Of a stretch of DNA of 44,866 nucleotides, positions 35,501-44,586 are shown in pieces. Each line of letters starts with the position of its first letter. Position 1 is the first letter of the stretch. Position numbers and translations under genes: made by a program. The stretch is from Eubacteriaceae bacterium (lineage in GTDB: Bacteria > Bacillota > Clostridia > Eubacteriales > Eubacteriaceae): the NCBI GenBank assembly GCA_017405085.1, contig JAFRBB010000060.1, positions 1 through 44,866 of the forward strand, written 5' to 3'. The notes below the pieces were generated by a model. The model saw only the letters and a list, made by a program, of their open reading frames with translations. It had not been told where the DNA came from and made no database searches.

Positions 35501-36094
35501 GATCCCCATGGTTATTATCAGCGCAATGATCAGGCTTATAATAAAAACACCTACAAAGCGCAGATGGAAAAAATGGCAGCGCAGGCCGCGGATATCAGCA
35601 AAATTTTGAAGAAAGATGTCCTGCTCAATCAGCTGGCTAAAGGCGAAAATCCCGAAGAATTCAAAACCATTACCAACACCGTCACGAAAAAGCAATTGGG
35701 ACGCGGCGCCTTCAGCACGGTTCTGAAGAAAGATGATCTCAAAACTGAAAATGTCAAAACGACAGAGGCAGATTTCAAGAACCATTTCGGAGATGTGACG
35801 AGAGAAAGCTCTGCAATTGCCCTGATGAAAGGCCGTCTCATGTTCTTTAAACGCTATGAGAGCCTCCAGGAAGAAATCAAAGAGGCAGGCTTTAAATTGC
35901 CCGATGAAAAGGCGGATCTTGTGGTGATTGCCAGCGATCATACCGGCAAGCAGCAAAAAGGCCTATACACTGCCGACACATTGCGATTTACCGGTTATAA
36001 TTTTAAAACCGGTCAAGCCGTTCCCAATATGGAATTCAGCTTTTTACAAATTAAAAAGCAAAATGTCTCGTGGTTTAAGCCCAATCAGCAATAG
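32570..36094 (+). CDS. large secreted protein with internal NPKTG sorting signal and second signal peptide, paralog 2
   Basis: Same plan as the gene before it, 1174 aa: signal peptide 1-30 (TVFA|ED); beta domain 40-112; NPKTG 133-137; hydrophobic helix 142-160; RKKRK 161-165; second helix 168-187 ending KAQA|QD at 192; beta-rich domains to about 560; Gln/Asn/Thr-rich linker 575-650; Gly/Ala-rich hydrophobic stretch about 725-770 (IAATALIVGGALTANP); coiled coil about 785-850 (NNKIDRLNKKLDKIEGK); helical C-terminus with several Asn/Tyr-rich segments and no terminal anchor. NPKTGSP and KASKVLAL are identical to paralog 1 while many other regions differ. AAAGGAG precedes the ATG. No terminator is visible between the two genes, so co-transcription is likely. 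Confidence 0.85.
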   Translation: MIYSKQRIHLFISLLAVVIIMVFATGTVFAEDNQTGENAPSLRVETDQTELSPGDTAKVTVSLDNPSDYFLNDVALAAALPAGLELVDGSLTQNTPLVGIGETKSFSFTVKALSQASAAQAGTTTTPKKASANPKTGSPESGVLFAVLFLIGAAAIILFLRKKRKASKVLALVLVFAMGVHMLSFFPVKAQAQDNTAAEPETNQEDTAPSSDYSGELSLNVGGQNTKIAAGAHINRSTYLNFPMNGNAVADDASSFKLDVHLDTTTFKDELGSVEGAKAHLSLIDSNQPDVKLTSASLSNDKKTLHLFFTGKVNASEPDIIFAFDDKSLNDVYEAQYWALDIIAPDPFLDMNAIKVMTDRENAVLRVPFDLDTAQLTDTVDPKDFTFVDYDLNPITGAVVTGVQKTSDYEGIVNVTIPGKTANEIADILDDGALAIDGPSINCDILYLDFILPVFEPNLMSSIVGTPTIVNNGDGTATITAVFRENMVLTSGGMETSEGSTNLTNDAIHYESFNDNVKVESISDASGNSFQMTISTKVAIPVGDDVDLPEVSETSQTTSSLPDLSPKVLAAEISQETDKTATKDAAQQPAKANGQATDQKTEENQNGDKAADNKETPSAQNSEAVRPESDGQNTQNTQQQTESNPQANVNSQNVSTLEDATKNATLNIADYQSLIEELPASVSISLADGSVKDNYGFDIEAKDIIPLSVGTGILNVSGDNIMTQAWWKSVLKGIAATALIVGGALTANPMLVVGGISLAVNTVGDIISDATDTSGKDRKEASKKYAEAVQALKKVLDAGFATANRHVDAINNKIDRLNKKLDKIEGKVDSGADYQKYTRMAAANRNFRSELNQLDSMISTAGVSNSELKSYVLDATDAHAKGQTKKQNKALYNLCRSVDMQGGMPKLLKEIQEVGDDIKSGGDAGTNIFTNYDNFCDQTCNWNTLTLESKSYYRIKVMQTYNNAVIIATFYNNYYMDDPHGYYQRNDQAYNKNTYKAQMEKMAAQAADISKILKKDVLLNQLAKGENPEEFKTITNTVTKKQLGRGAFSTVLKKDDLKTENVKTTEADFKNHFGDVTRESSAIALMKGRLMFFKRYESLQEEIKEAGFKLPDEKADLVVIASDHTGKQQKGLYTADTLRFTGYNFKTGQAVPNMEFSFLQIKKQNVSWFKPNQQ
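32966..33145 (+). other. internal sorting-signal/signal-peptide junction, paralog 2
   Basis: Encodes NPKTGSPESG, a hydrophobic helix, RKKRKASK, a second hydrophobic helix and PVKAQA. Order, spacing and the identical KASKVLAL block match paralog 1, which argues that the junction is functional and not a chance in-frame fusion. Confidence 0.75.
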
Positions 36095-36126
36095 CTTTGA
36101 CAAATGAGATTTCATGCTTACAACAG

Positions 36127-36162
36127 GCGGTACGCGAAAAACCATTCGTGTATCGCTTTTTT
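36127..36162 (+). terminator. rho-independent terminator of the surface protein pair
   Basis: A twelve-base stem GCGGTACGCGAA / TTCGTGTATCGC (two G-U pairs) with a six-base loop is followed by six T residues, 33 bases after the stop of paralog 2. Confidence 0.85.
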
Positions 36163-36246
36163 GATTGCTTTGTTAAATGAGCTATCAGCCGTTCAAATAT
36201 GGTCCGGTGCTGATTGAATCTCCAATTAATTCCCCCGCTTTAACAC

Positions 36247-36289
36247 AACAGAGCCGATCTCAGAAGGAAGAGACCGACTCTGTTTTTTG
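36247..36289 (+). terminator. second terminator-like hairpin between convergent genes
   Basis: AACAGAG..CTC pairs imperfectly with GAG..CTCTGTT across an eight-base loop and is followed by a T run on the plus strand. It may back up the terminator at 36127. The rest of 36095-36374 shows no gene. Confidence 0.6.
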
Positions 36290-36374
36290 GTTATGCTTTT
36301 GTCACGCTTTCGGGCGATTGAATGGATGCCTTCGCATCAAAGCGAAATAACTACCGTTATGACATCTCGCTCAT

Positions 36375-36845
36375 TTAGCGGATAACACTGAAGCTCATGG
36401 CCTCCAGTCTTAGAGAGCCGCCACGAGTGCCAGCGAAGCTTCCGCCGCGCACGGTTCCCTGCCATCCGCCGTTTTGAATGTGGACGCGGTACACAGGGCC
36501 TTTTCCATCGGGCATCGTAATGGATTTGCCGTCTTTAAGGATGTCAAAATCGATGGCTTCCATACGCAGCGCGCGTCCCGTGGTGCCGAAGCGGTAGATG
36601 TCGTAGGGCTCGCCGTCGACGGTGATGCCGTCGGGAAGTTTTTCGACATCGGTGTCTCCCCTGTTTTGGATGTGAGCAAATCCGGTGACGGTGTATCCAC
36701 TGGGAACGGCGATTTCCATGGCTTCCAGGCGGAGGGCCCGGCCCGTGGTACCGATGTAGGACACAGTGTCCGTGTCAGCCAACCATTCACTACCTTGATA
36801 GGTTTGCCAGCCGATATTTTGCACGTGTCCCCGATAATAGATTGT
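36375..36845 (-). repeat. three ChW repeats at the C-terminus of the giant protein
   Basis: Three units of about 50 residues share GHVQNxGW, GTTGRALRLEAM and a short beta strand: the first with GHVQNIGWQ, the second with AHIQNRGDT (Trp lost) and the third with VHIQNGGWQ. ChW modules are known from surface and secreted proteins of solventogenic clostridia. Confidence 0.85.
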
Positions 36846-39800
36846 GGGGATAGGCTTTTCCGGTTCCGGTTCGGGTTCGTTGTCCTGCCATTTGGCGTAT
36901 AAGGTCATGTCCTCTTTGACGGGTTTTTCAAAGTCGTAGGGCTCGCCGTCTTTCGTCATCCAATATTCGAAAACGCGGTCGTCCAATTTCGGCACTTCCG
37001 GCGCTTGAACTTTCGCGCCGTCAGTGACCGAGACTTTTTGCGGTTCGACGCGCTCGTCATTGAAATCAAAGGTGACGGTGCGGACCGTCGGCGGAATGAG
37101 GCGCCAGTTGGCTGTGTAGTGACGATCTCCGATGTCAGTTTTCGTGATGGTGACGGTTGTGGTCGGCGTTGAGAGTCCCCCGCCCGTCCAGCCGGTGAAA
37201 ATGTAGCCCGACCGTGTGGGATTGTTGAGTGTGAATTCGTTTTCACCGTAGGTGTATTGGCTGGGGTTTGTTTTGTCAGCGGGCAGGCTGCCGCCGGCAA
37301 GATCATAGGTGATGTTAAATTCGGCGTCAACAATCATCGGCTCGACGGTGATGTCTTCCGCGGGCATGGTCATGGTGATATTTTTCGCGTCGCTGAGTTT
37401 GAGCCAATCGCCGTCTTCGTTTTCCATGATCCAGCCGTACCATTTGTATTCGCTGGGAATATTATCGCCGCAGTTAAACTGAAGCGGTTGTTCGTAATAA
37501 TAGAGGCCAGTGTCTGTCGTAAGATGATTTATCGGGCCCAATTGTGTGCCTGTGAAGATATTCATCAGCCACTCGGAAAGATCAACCGGCATAGGGTTTT
37601 CAACCGGTGTGGTATAATCGACGAGGTTTTCATCATCGTTTAAGACCAGGATATATCGATTGCGCTCATATTGATAGGTGATTTCCGTTGTACCGTCGGG
37701 GTTGACGGACACGGTTTGAGCCGGCGGCGAGGTAAAGCCTTCGTAGGTTTTGGGCGCTGGTGTGATGGCGCTGTCGGCTGTGGCGCGAAGCTCCTCTGTT
37801 TCGATGAGCGTTTCGTCTTGATCATATACGCCGCTTAGATTCATGCGTTGATGCACAACTTTCACGGCGACTTTTTCGGCGCGCCATTTGGCATAGAGGG
37901 TGAGGTCGTGATCGGGCATGGTGTCTTTGGCGAAATCCCATTTGTCGGTGAGGTTTTCGTCTTTGTACCAACCGTCGAAGGTATAGCCTGTTTCAGTTGG
38001 ATCATTCGGTTTGGTGATGGTTGAGCCATATTCCTGACTTGGAATCACATCGGTCGCGGTTCCCTTGCCCATATTGTTGAAAGTGACTTTGTAGGATTTG
38101 ACGATCCAGTTCGCTGTGTAAGATAAATTACAGACTGGTCCCTCTTCTTTACCACTCAAGATGCTTTCGCCGTTAATGACCACTGTCTCTTGAGCCGTAT
38201 CTCCATTAGAGCCTGTCCAACCGGCAAAGGTGTGCCCGGTTTTTTCGGGATTTGTGAGGATGAAATAATCTTCGATGTTGTAATAATCGGGATTATCCTC
38301 GTCTTCGGGAAGGGCGCCGCCGCGAAGATCATAATCGATGTCGTAATTGATCGGTATCCAGCCGGCGTAAATGACGGTGAAAACATCAGTGATTTTGGTA
38401 TTTTCAAAATCAAACGGTTCGGTGCAATCGGGATCCGCGTACCAGCCGGTGAAGGTGTAATGGTTGCGTGTGGGGTCAGGTGTTGGCCTTTGCGCGTATC
38501 CGGATTCAGCTGGAATTTGCTGTATATCCCCTTCGTCCGTGTCTGGATTAATATCAAAATAGATGATTCTGTTTTCTCCCCATTGCGCTGTTAGCGTCAA
38601 TGTGTCGCCGTTATTGGCTAACGCCGGCATTTTCATATTAGATGTATACAATTTGCCTTTGCCATCAGGCTTATCATTCCATCCACAGAAATAATGACCG
38701 TCTCTTTTTAAATTCATAGGTAATTTGCCATAGAGCACGCTGTTGTATTCCACATTATTGACGGTTTTGGACTCTGTGCTTCCATCCGAGAATTGACCGT
38801 CGTTGGGATTGAGGTTTAATGTATATTTGTGCGGTGTCCAATTGGCTTTGTATGAACGGTCGCCTGTGCTGCCTGTATTAATTGTCACGCTTGTTTCAGG
38901 CGTATTGCCGTTAGAGCCTGTCCAGCCGGCGAAGTTATACCCTTTTTTGGTGGGATTTATCAGCGTGATGTTATTGTCTTCAACGGTGTAGGTTGTTGGA
39001 TTTCGCGATGAACCTTCAATTTTTCCGCCGTCAAGGTCATAACTGATGTTGTAGGTGATGGGCGTCCATGTGGCGGTAAATTCTTTATTTTCAGTGCTGC
39101 CTTTGGGGATGGTGACCTTTTGCATCGGACCCGAAAGCCCCGTGCCTGTCCAGCCGGCGAAGGTATAGCCCGTTCTTGTCGGATTGTTGAGGACGATGGT
39201 GTCGCTCTCGATGGTGTATGTTTCGGGATTTGTTTTCCCGTCCGGAAGTGAACCACCGGCTAAATCGTAGGTGATGGCATAATTGATCTTTGTCCAATTG
39301 GCTTTGTAAGCGCGATTGCCTGTGCTGCCTTTATTGATTGTTACGCTTGTTGAGGGAGTACCTTCATCTATCTCTGTTCCCGACCAGCCGGCGAAAATGT
39401 AGCCTTCTCTTGTGGGATTTATCAGCGTAAATGAATTAGTTTCGACGGTATAGCTTGCCGGGTTGGATTCACCATCGTTCATTTTTCCGCCGTTCAGGTC
39501 GTAGTTGATGCTGTATTGATCGATTTGCCAATTGGCGGTGATGGCTTGATCGACGGCGCTTCCCTTGGGCACCGTGTAAGTCATCGCTTTGCGCGTGGGG
39601 GCCTCGCTACTATCCCCCGTTTTCCATGACCATCCGGTGAAGGTATATCCGGTTCTCGTCGGACGGTCAACGGAGAAGGTCGGGGTCTCAAAGGTGTATT
39701 GATATTTTGTATGGGTATTGTCAGTGGTGATTATCACATCCTGTTTTTCCGTGGAAGTGATTTCTCCGCCGTTGGGGTCAGCATCAATGTGATAATTGAC

Positions 39801-42800
39801 AGCGTTCCATTTGGCATAGATTGTGGTGTCTTGGATGATCGGTGTGTCGAAATTAAATTCGGTCTCGTATTTTTTATCTTGATACCATCCTCCAAAGGTA
39901 TAGCCGGTTTTTGTGGGGTCTGTTGTCGGGCGCGTCGCTTTCCTATCTTCCTTGATGATCTGGGGCGGGACGGTTGAACCGCCGAAGGTCTCAAACTTGA
40001 CGACCATATCGGGTTTGTCCATCCACCCGGCGTAATAGGTGACGTTATCCTTTAGCGCTTGTGAACCGTCGACAAAATCCCCGCCTTCGCTCTTAGTATA
40101 CCAGCCGACAAAATCGTAATCTTCCCGGGTCGGAAGCTTAGCATCGTCGTAAATGGATTGGGGCGGTTCCCCGAAATGGATCGGCGTGTCACCATAATGG
40201 GCGTTATGCGTTACGGTGTCACTTCGATCATTAAATTTGCCGCCATTGGCATTCAGGGTGATCGTCAATGGAATGGCTGTCCATTTGGCATAGAGGGTGA
40301 GCTCGCCGTTATTTAACTGAGCGGAGGTTAACACGCGGTCAAAATTGTAAGCCCTTACGCAGTTGGCGTCGGTATACCAGCCGTCAAAGGAATAGCCGGC
40401 TTCCGTGGGATTCTCCGGCTTGGTGACTTTGGACCGGTCATCGCCCAAAACCTTTTGGGTCGCCGGGGCTTTTCCGTGACCTTGGGTGTTAAATTTGACG
40501 GTGTATAATCCCGTGGTCCATGTGGCTTTGTACGTCCGGTTTCCCATGGAGCCTTCGGGAATCGTCACATTTATCGTGGGCTTTGAAAGCCCCGTCCCCG
40601 TCCAGCCGGCGAAGGTTTTGCCCGGTTTTGTGGGATTTTTCAGCGTGATGGGTTGGCTTTGGACGGTGTAGTCCATTTTTTCCGCCTGTCCGGAAGGCAG
40701 GCTTCCCCCATCGGCGTTTAAGGTGATGGTGTATTTTTGGGGCGTCCATTTGGCGTAGAGGGTCATGTTCTCGGTGACGGCGTCATTATCCACGTCAAAT
40801 TTTTGGGTACACGCCGAGTCTTTATACCAGTCGACCTCGTCATCCTCATCGTTGTAGCCGGTGGCTTTGACGTTCTTGATGACGACTTTGCAATCGTAGG
40901 GCAATTTGCTGCCGGGAGCGAGATCCGTTTGGGATTTGGGCTGGGGCGCGCCGTGGCCGTTTAAGTTAAAATCGACGGAATAGGTTTTGTCTGTTTTTTT
41001 CCACACGGCAGTGTAGGTCGTCCTGTTGTCGATTTCCTCATAGGTGTTGATGATGAGCGGATTCGCCGTGAAGGTTTTATCAGTGTTGTTGATTTTTTTG
41101 CTAAACCGCCAGCCGACAAATTCATAGCCTTCTTTTTTTGGCGTGGGCATGGTGAAGCTGCCGGTTTTGCCGGTAAAGGTGATTTGATTGCTGTTGACAG
41201 TCGGATTGGCGTTTGCGTCAGTGTCGTCTAATTTTCCGCCGTCCAAATTGATGTTGAGCTTGCCGCTATAGGGCGTGGTGACGGGTTTCATGGAAAGCAG
41301 ATCTGCGGGCATCTGTGTTCTAATTTCTTGTCCTTTGATCTTGTCAGGATTGGGATTAGTTCCGCCAACTTCTGTGCCAACTTCTCTTTCCCAATGGCTG
41401 AAATATCTGCCGTGGAGCAATTGATTTTCACCCTTATGGGAAATGGTGATTGTATAGCCGTAAGGATAGTAGCCGTTTTTCGTTGAACTACTCGTGTCGA
41501 TGAATTGTTCTGGTGTGCCGTTGTATTGATAGAAATACGGGAAGGATTTGCGGATGTAGTAGTAGTTGACGGTTTTTTCACCCGAAGTATCTACACGGAT
41601 ATATTGATCATGGGGCTTCACGACGACTTTACCAAACGTCGTATCATCGGAAATGCCGAAATCTGATTTTAGCAGGGCATCGTCATGCAAGGGGATCTTC
41701 GCGATGGGACCGTCACTTAAAGAAATAGATTGCTTAGTTTTCGTAACAATTTTCTGGAAACTCCCGTCTGCTTGCATCACATAATGATTGACAGTCACGT
41801 TCACGGTTTGGGGCTGACTCTGCTCCCATTTGGCGTAGAGGGTCAGGTCTTTGGGGTCTCCGAAACATTCAGGCAAACTGAGTGATTGGGGGCCGCTATT
41901 GCCATTCCAAATTTGATTTTGTGATGGATTATTTAAACTGCCGTCTGCATTATAGCCTTCCGCCGTATACCACCCCGCAAAGGTATACCCGTTTCGGGTC
42001 GGTTTCGCGTCAAAATTGAAATATGACGCGTCAATTTGTGTACTACCCTGTTTTAAAGCAATACCATGCGCGCCGGCGGGCATATCGACGCCGCCGGTAT
42101 CAAAGCGGACGGTCTCCCATGTGTTGGTTGTATTACCGGAATTTACAGGGACTTCCAGCCAATGGGCGTATAACGTCATATCATGGCTCGGCATCACGCC
42201 ACAATTGACTTTGGTGCCGCCTGTTAGATCTGTATACCAGCCGTCAAAAACGTAGCGTTTCGTGCCATCCCCTGCGCGGGACGGGATACTGTCGCTTTCG
42301 GATAAAAACGACGTATAGTCATCGTTAATGGCATAAAACCGTTGCATGCCCTTTATACTATCATTACTGAAATTCCCTTCGGTGGCGTTCAAGGTAAGCG
42401 CATAGGCGGCGTAAAGGGTGGTGTCTGTAGTAATTCTTTGGTTATTACAATCTGACTCATGGTTATTGATATCTGTCAGCCATTTCGCCCCTGTCGGTAA
42501 TGATTGATCTTGTGGTATATAATCATTAGCATTAAAGGTATTGCCATGCTCAACCATGACGTTTTTATTCTGCGCGGCGCCGCCGAAATCCAAAACGACA
42601 TTGTGTTGTTGCGTCATATACTGCGGCGTGTAATCCAGCGAGGCGGTGGAAGCGTTGATAAACGATCCGCTTGGAATCTGCGGTGACAGGGTATTGCCGA
42701 TGCCCACTTTTTGATTATGAAAATCTTTATAACTCCAGCCGATAAAGAGTTTGCCGTCCTTAAATTGATTATTCTCATATCCCTGCGGATTTTTAATGGT

Positions 42801-44483
42801 GAAATTACCGCTATTGACGTTAAAGTACGCGGGATTTTCCTGATTGTTCGGGGTACCTGTCATGAAGTAATTGATGGGAAATTCACGCACATACCATTTG
42901 GCGTAGAGGGTCATGCTATTGTTGATGACCTCCTCGCCGGTGACGCGTCTTTGCAGGGTTTTATCGAAATACCACCCTTCAAGGGCGCGCCCCGGAAAAG
43001 CAACAAAATCGGTCCCGGCAGTTTTGGGCAGGCCGCCTTTCGGGTCTTGAATATCGTTAAAGCGCTTGCCCTTCTCGACGACAATGGAATCCGGAAATGT
43101 ATTGGTCAGCGCACCGCCGCCCATCGTGTCAAAGGTGACCGTGCGTTTGGTGGCCCGCACCTTCACCGTCCATTCCTCACTTTCGTTTTGATGGGAGGAG
43201 CCATCCCGATCATAGCCATAGAGCACAAAGGTTCTGCCGGCTTCCCCGCTGTAATCGGCCGGGGCAAAACTGCCGGCGTACAGTCCAAAATCCTGTCTGC
43301 CCAAAGGCAGGCGAACGGGATCGTCATCCTTCGCCTCGATCATGACCTCTTGGGTCGTGCTGATTTGGGCGATCAGATTTGTCAGGTCATCCCCGGTGTT
43401 TAAGGTGACGGTGATGGTTTTGGCGGCGGTATCAACGACGGGTTTGCCCACCGGCTCAATATCCTCTCCACCCGCGGTCGTAAAGGAGACGTCTTGGATG
43501 CTCGGCTCGGGCACCCCGGGCACCATGACGACATAATCCCCGGATTTTTTATAGTCGGCGTTAAAAATATTTTTATATCGGAAAACGAAGTTGTCTTTAT
43601 AATTTTTAAAACAGGTCATCATCACGCGCTCGGGATCGCGCATGACTTTCTCCCGGGGCAAATCGGCAATGGCGATGTCCGAGGACGATGACAACGGACG
43701 CGCCGGATCCGCCGAAATGCCGTCGACATCCATGCCGATGCCATCCTCCCCACCGATGGTGAGATCATCGTGGGAATCCCCGGTGAGGGTGTCCCCGGAA
43801 AAAGCGCCGCCTTTCACATTGCCGTCAATGACGACTTTTCCGCCGACGGTCATTTTGCCGCTGCCGGTGCCGTCGGAGGTGAGAAAAACGCCGCCGCCGC
43901 GGTTTTTGGCGGTGTTGCCGGTGATTTTGACGTCGTAGAGGGCAAGCTCGCCGTATTCGTTCACGAGGATGCCGCCGCCTTTATCCGCCGCGTTGCCGCC
44001 TTTGATCACGTCGGTCTCCGTCAGAGATTCCCCGTCCAAAATGAGCTTGCCCGGGGCGTTGCGCTCGCCTTCAATGTTAAAGACCGACCCGGGATCGGTT
44101 TCGGTGTTCGTCCCCGCCGAATTTCCCTGATGGTCGATGGTTTTGCCGTTTAAGTTGATTTTGACCGTCACGCCGGCGGGCACGGTCAGGGTTTTGTTTG
44201 TCGTGCAATTGTCGTAGAGGGTGATTTCGGCGTAGTTGGTTCTGCGGCTGTTGTCTTTGACTGAGACAGTGGTGCCGGGAAGGGTTTCTTTGTCAAGACC
44301 GGTGGCGTAATCCCAGGCGTCCTCCAGGGACGTGAAGGCTTTCTCGACGGTCTCGTCTTCTTTGATTTTGACCGAGGCCACGGGCGTCTGAGCCAACACA
44401 TTCCCCATGCCAAAAAGCCCTGTGATGAGCAGGGCCAAAAGGCACATGATGATTTTGTGTTTGAGGGAAATGGTGTTTTTCAT
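36375..44483 (-). CDS. giant surface protein with about 20 InlB-B/Flg_new repeats and C-terminal ChW repeats
   Basis: A 2702-aa secreted protein. Signal peptide 1-31 (NVLA|QT). Residues about 110-230 have the GGGILVNEYGELALYDVKITGN style of right-handed beta-helix proteins. From about 446 to 2530 run roughly 20 Listeria-Bacteroides (Flg_new) repeats, each ending in GYTFAGW...LYAKW or KANW type sequence, with two MucBP-like units near 894 and 2208. An EPEPEPEKP spacer leads to three ChW repeats from about 2547 to the end (GHVQNIGW, then GTTGRALRLEAM; the second has lost its Trp). No LPxTG motif is present, so ChW repeats may be the cell-surface attachment. Probable adhesin; ligand unknown. AAAGGAA precedes the ATG. 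Convergent with the surface protein pair. Confidence 0.9.
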   Translation of the reverse strand: MKNTISLKHKIIMCLLALLITGLFGMGNVLAQTPVASVKIKEDETVEKAFTSLEDAWDYATGLDKETLPGTTVSVKDNSRRTNYAEITLYDNCTTNKTLTVPAGVTVKINLNGKTIDHQGNSAGTNTETDPGSVFNIEGERNAPGKLILDGESLTETDVIKGGNAADKGGGILVNEYGELALYDVKITGNTAKNRGGGVFLTSDGTGSGKMTVGGKVVIDGNVKGGAFSGDTLTGDSHDDLTIGGEDGIGMDVDGISADPARPLSSSSDIAIADLPREKVMRDPERVMMTCFKNYKDNFVFRYKNIFNADYKKSGDYVVMVPGVPEPSIQDVSFTTAGGEDIEPVGKPVVDTAAKTITVTLNTGDDLTNLIAQISTTQEVMIEAKDDDPVRLPLGRQDFGLYAGSFAPADYSGEAGRTFVLYGYDRDGSSHQNESEEWTVKVRATKRTVTFDTMGGGALTNTFPDSIVVEKGKRFNDIQDPKGGLPKTAGTDFVAFPGRALEGWYFDKTLQRRVTGEEVINNSMTLYAKWYVREFPINYFMTGTPNNQENPAYFNVNSGNFTIKNPQGYENNQFKDGKLFIGWSYKDFHNQKVGIGNTLSPQIPSGSFINASTASLDYTPQYMTQQHNVVLDFGGAAQNKNVMVEHGNTFNANDYIPQDQSLPTGAKWLTDINNHESDCNNQRITTDTTLYAAYALTLNATEGNFSNDSIKGMQRFYAINDDYTSFLSESDSIPSRAGDGTKRYVFDGWYTDLTGGTKVNCGVMPSHDMTLYAHWLEVPVNSGNTTNTWETVRFDTGGVDMPAGAHGIALKQGSTQIDASYFNFDAKPTRNGYTFAGWYTAEGYNADGSLNNPSQNQIWNGNSGPQSLSLPECFGDPKDLTLYAKWEQSQPQTVNVTVNHYVMQADGSFQKIVTKTKQSISLSDGPIAKIPLHDDALLKSDFGISDDTTFGKVVVKPHDQYIRVDTSGEKTVNYYYIRKSFPYFYQYNGTPEQFIDTSSSTKNGYYPYGYTITISHKGENQLLHGRYFSHWEREVGTEVGGTNPNPDKIKGQEIRTQMPADLLSMKPVTTPYSGKLNINLDGGKLDDTDANANPTVNSNQITFTGKTGSFTMPTPKKEGYEFVGWRFSKKINNTDKTFTANPLIINTYEEIDNRTTYTAVWKKTDKTYSVDFNLNGHGAPQPKSQTDLAPGSKLPYDCKVVIKNVKATGYNDEDDEVDWYKDSACTQKFDVDNDAVTENMTLYAKWTPQKYTITLNADGGSLPSGQAEKMDYTVQSQPITLKNPTKPGKTFAGWTGTGLSKPTINVTIPEGSMGNRTYKATWTTGLYTVKFNTQGHGKAPATQKVLGDDRSKVTKPENPTEAGYSFDGWYTDANCVRAYNFDRVLTSAQLNNGELTLYAKWTAIPLTITLNANGGKFNDRSDTVTHNAHYGDTPIHFGEPPQSIYDDAKLPTREDYDFVGWYTKSEGGDFVDGSQALKDNVTYYAGWMDKPDMVVKFETFGGSTVPPQIIKEDRKATRPTTDPTKTGYTFGGWYQDKKYETEFNFDTPIIQDTTIYAKWNAVNYHIDADPNGGEITSTEKQDVIITTDNTHTKYQYTFETPTFSVDRPTRTGYTFTGWSWKTGDSSEAPTRKAMTYTVPKGSAVDQAITANWQIDQYSINYDLNGGKMNDGESNPASYTVETNSFTLINPTREGYIFAGWSGTEIDEGTPSTSVTINKGSTGNRAYKANWTKINYAITYDLAGGSLPDGKTNPETYTIESDTIVLNNPTRTGYTFAGWTGTGLSGPMQKVTIPKGSTENKEFTATWTPITYNISYDLDGGKIEGSSRNPTTYTVEDNNITLINPTKKGYNFAGWTGSNGNTPETSVTINTGSTGDRSYKANWTPHKYTLNLNPNDGQFSDGSTESKTVNNVEYNSVLYGKLPMNLKRDGHYFCGWNDKPDGKGKLYTSNMKMPALANNGDTLTLTAQWGENRIIYFDINPDTDEGDIQQIPAESGYAQRPTPDPTRNHYTFTGWYADPDCTEPFDFENTKITDVFTVIYAGWIPINYDIDYDLRGGALPEDEDNPDYYNIEDYFILTNPEKTGHTFAGWTGSNGDTAQETVVINGESILSGKEEGPVCNLSYTANWIVKSYKVTFNNMGKGTATDVIPSQEYGSTITKPNDPTETGYTFDGWYKDENLTDKWDFAKDTMPDHDLTLYAKWRAEKVAVKVVHQRMNLSGVYDQDETLIETEELRATADSAITPAPKTYEGFTSPPAQTVSVNPDGTTEITYQYERNRYILVLNDDENLVDYTTPVENPMPVDLSEWLMNIFTGTQLGPINHLTTDTGLYYYEQPLQFNCGDNIPSEYKWYGWIMENEDGDWLKLSDAKNITMTMPAEDITVEPMIVDAEFNITYDLAGGSLPADKTNPSQYTYGENEFTLNNPTRSGYIFTGWTGGGLSTPTTTVTITKTDIGDRHYTANWRLIPPTVRTVTFDFNDERVEPQKVSVTDGAKVQAPEVPKLDDRVFEYWMTKDGEPYDFEKPVKEDMTLYAKWQDNEPEPEPEKPIPTIYYRGHVQNIGWQTYQGSEWLADTDTVSYIGTTGRALRLEAMEIAVPSGYTVTGFAHIQNRGDTDVEKLPDGITVDGEPYDIYRFGTTGRALRMEAIDFDILKDGKSITMPDGKGPVYRVHIQNGGWQGTVRGGSFAGTRGGSLRLEAMSFSVIR

Positions 44484-44586
44484 GTCTTTTCCTTTCGATT
44501 TTCAGGTTTTTGGCTTTGTGGGATGTTATTTTCTCGCTGATGACGCTTTAACACGTTGCCAATTTTTTGATTTTAGAAGTGGGTGC

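Noticed and set aside
36850..43150. CRISPR-like or tandem DNA array in the giant gene
   Set aside because: The periodicity comes from protein repeats of variable length (about 65-80 residues); there are no short identical DNA repeats with unique spacers.
42711..43403. 230-residue plus-strand open frame inside the giant surface gene
   Set aside because: Antisense shadow in a GC-biased gene; no ribosome binding site and no recognisable motif.
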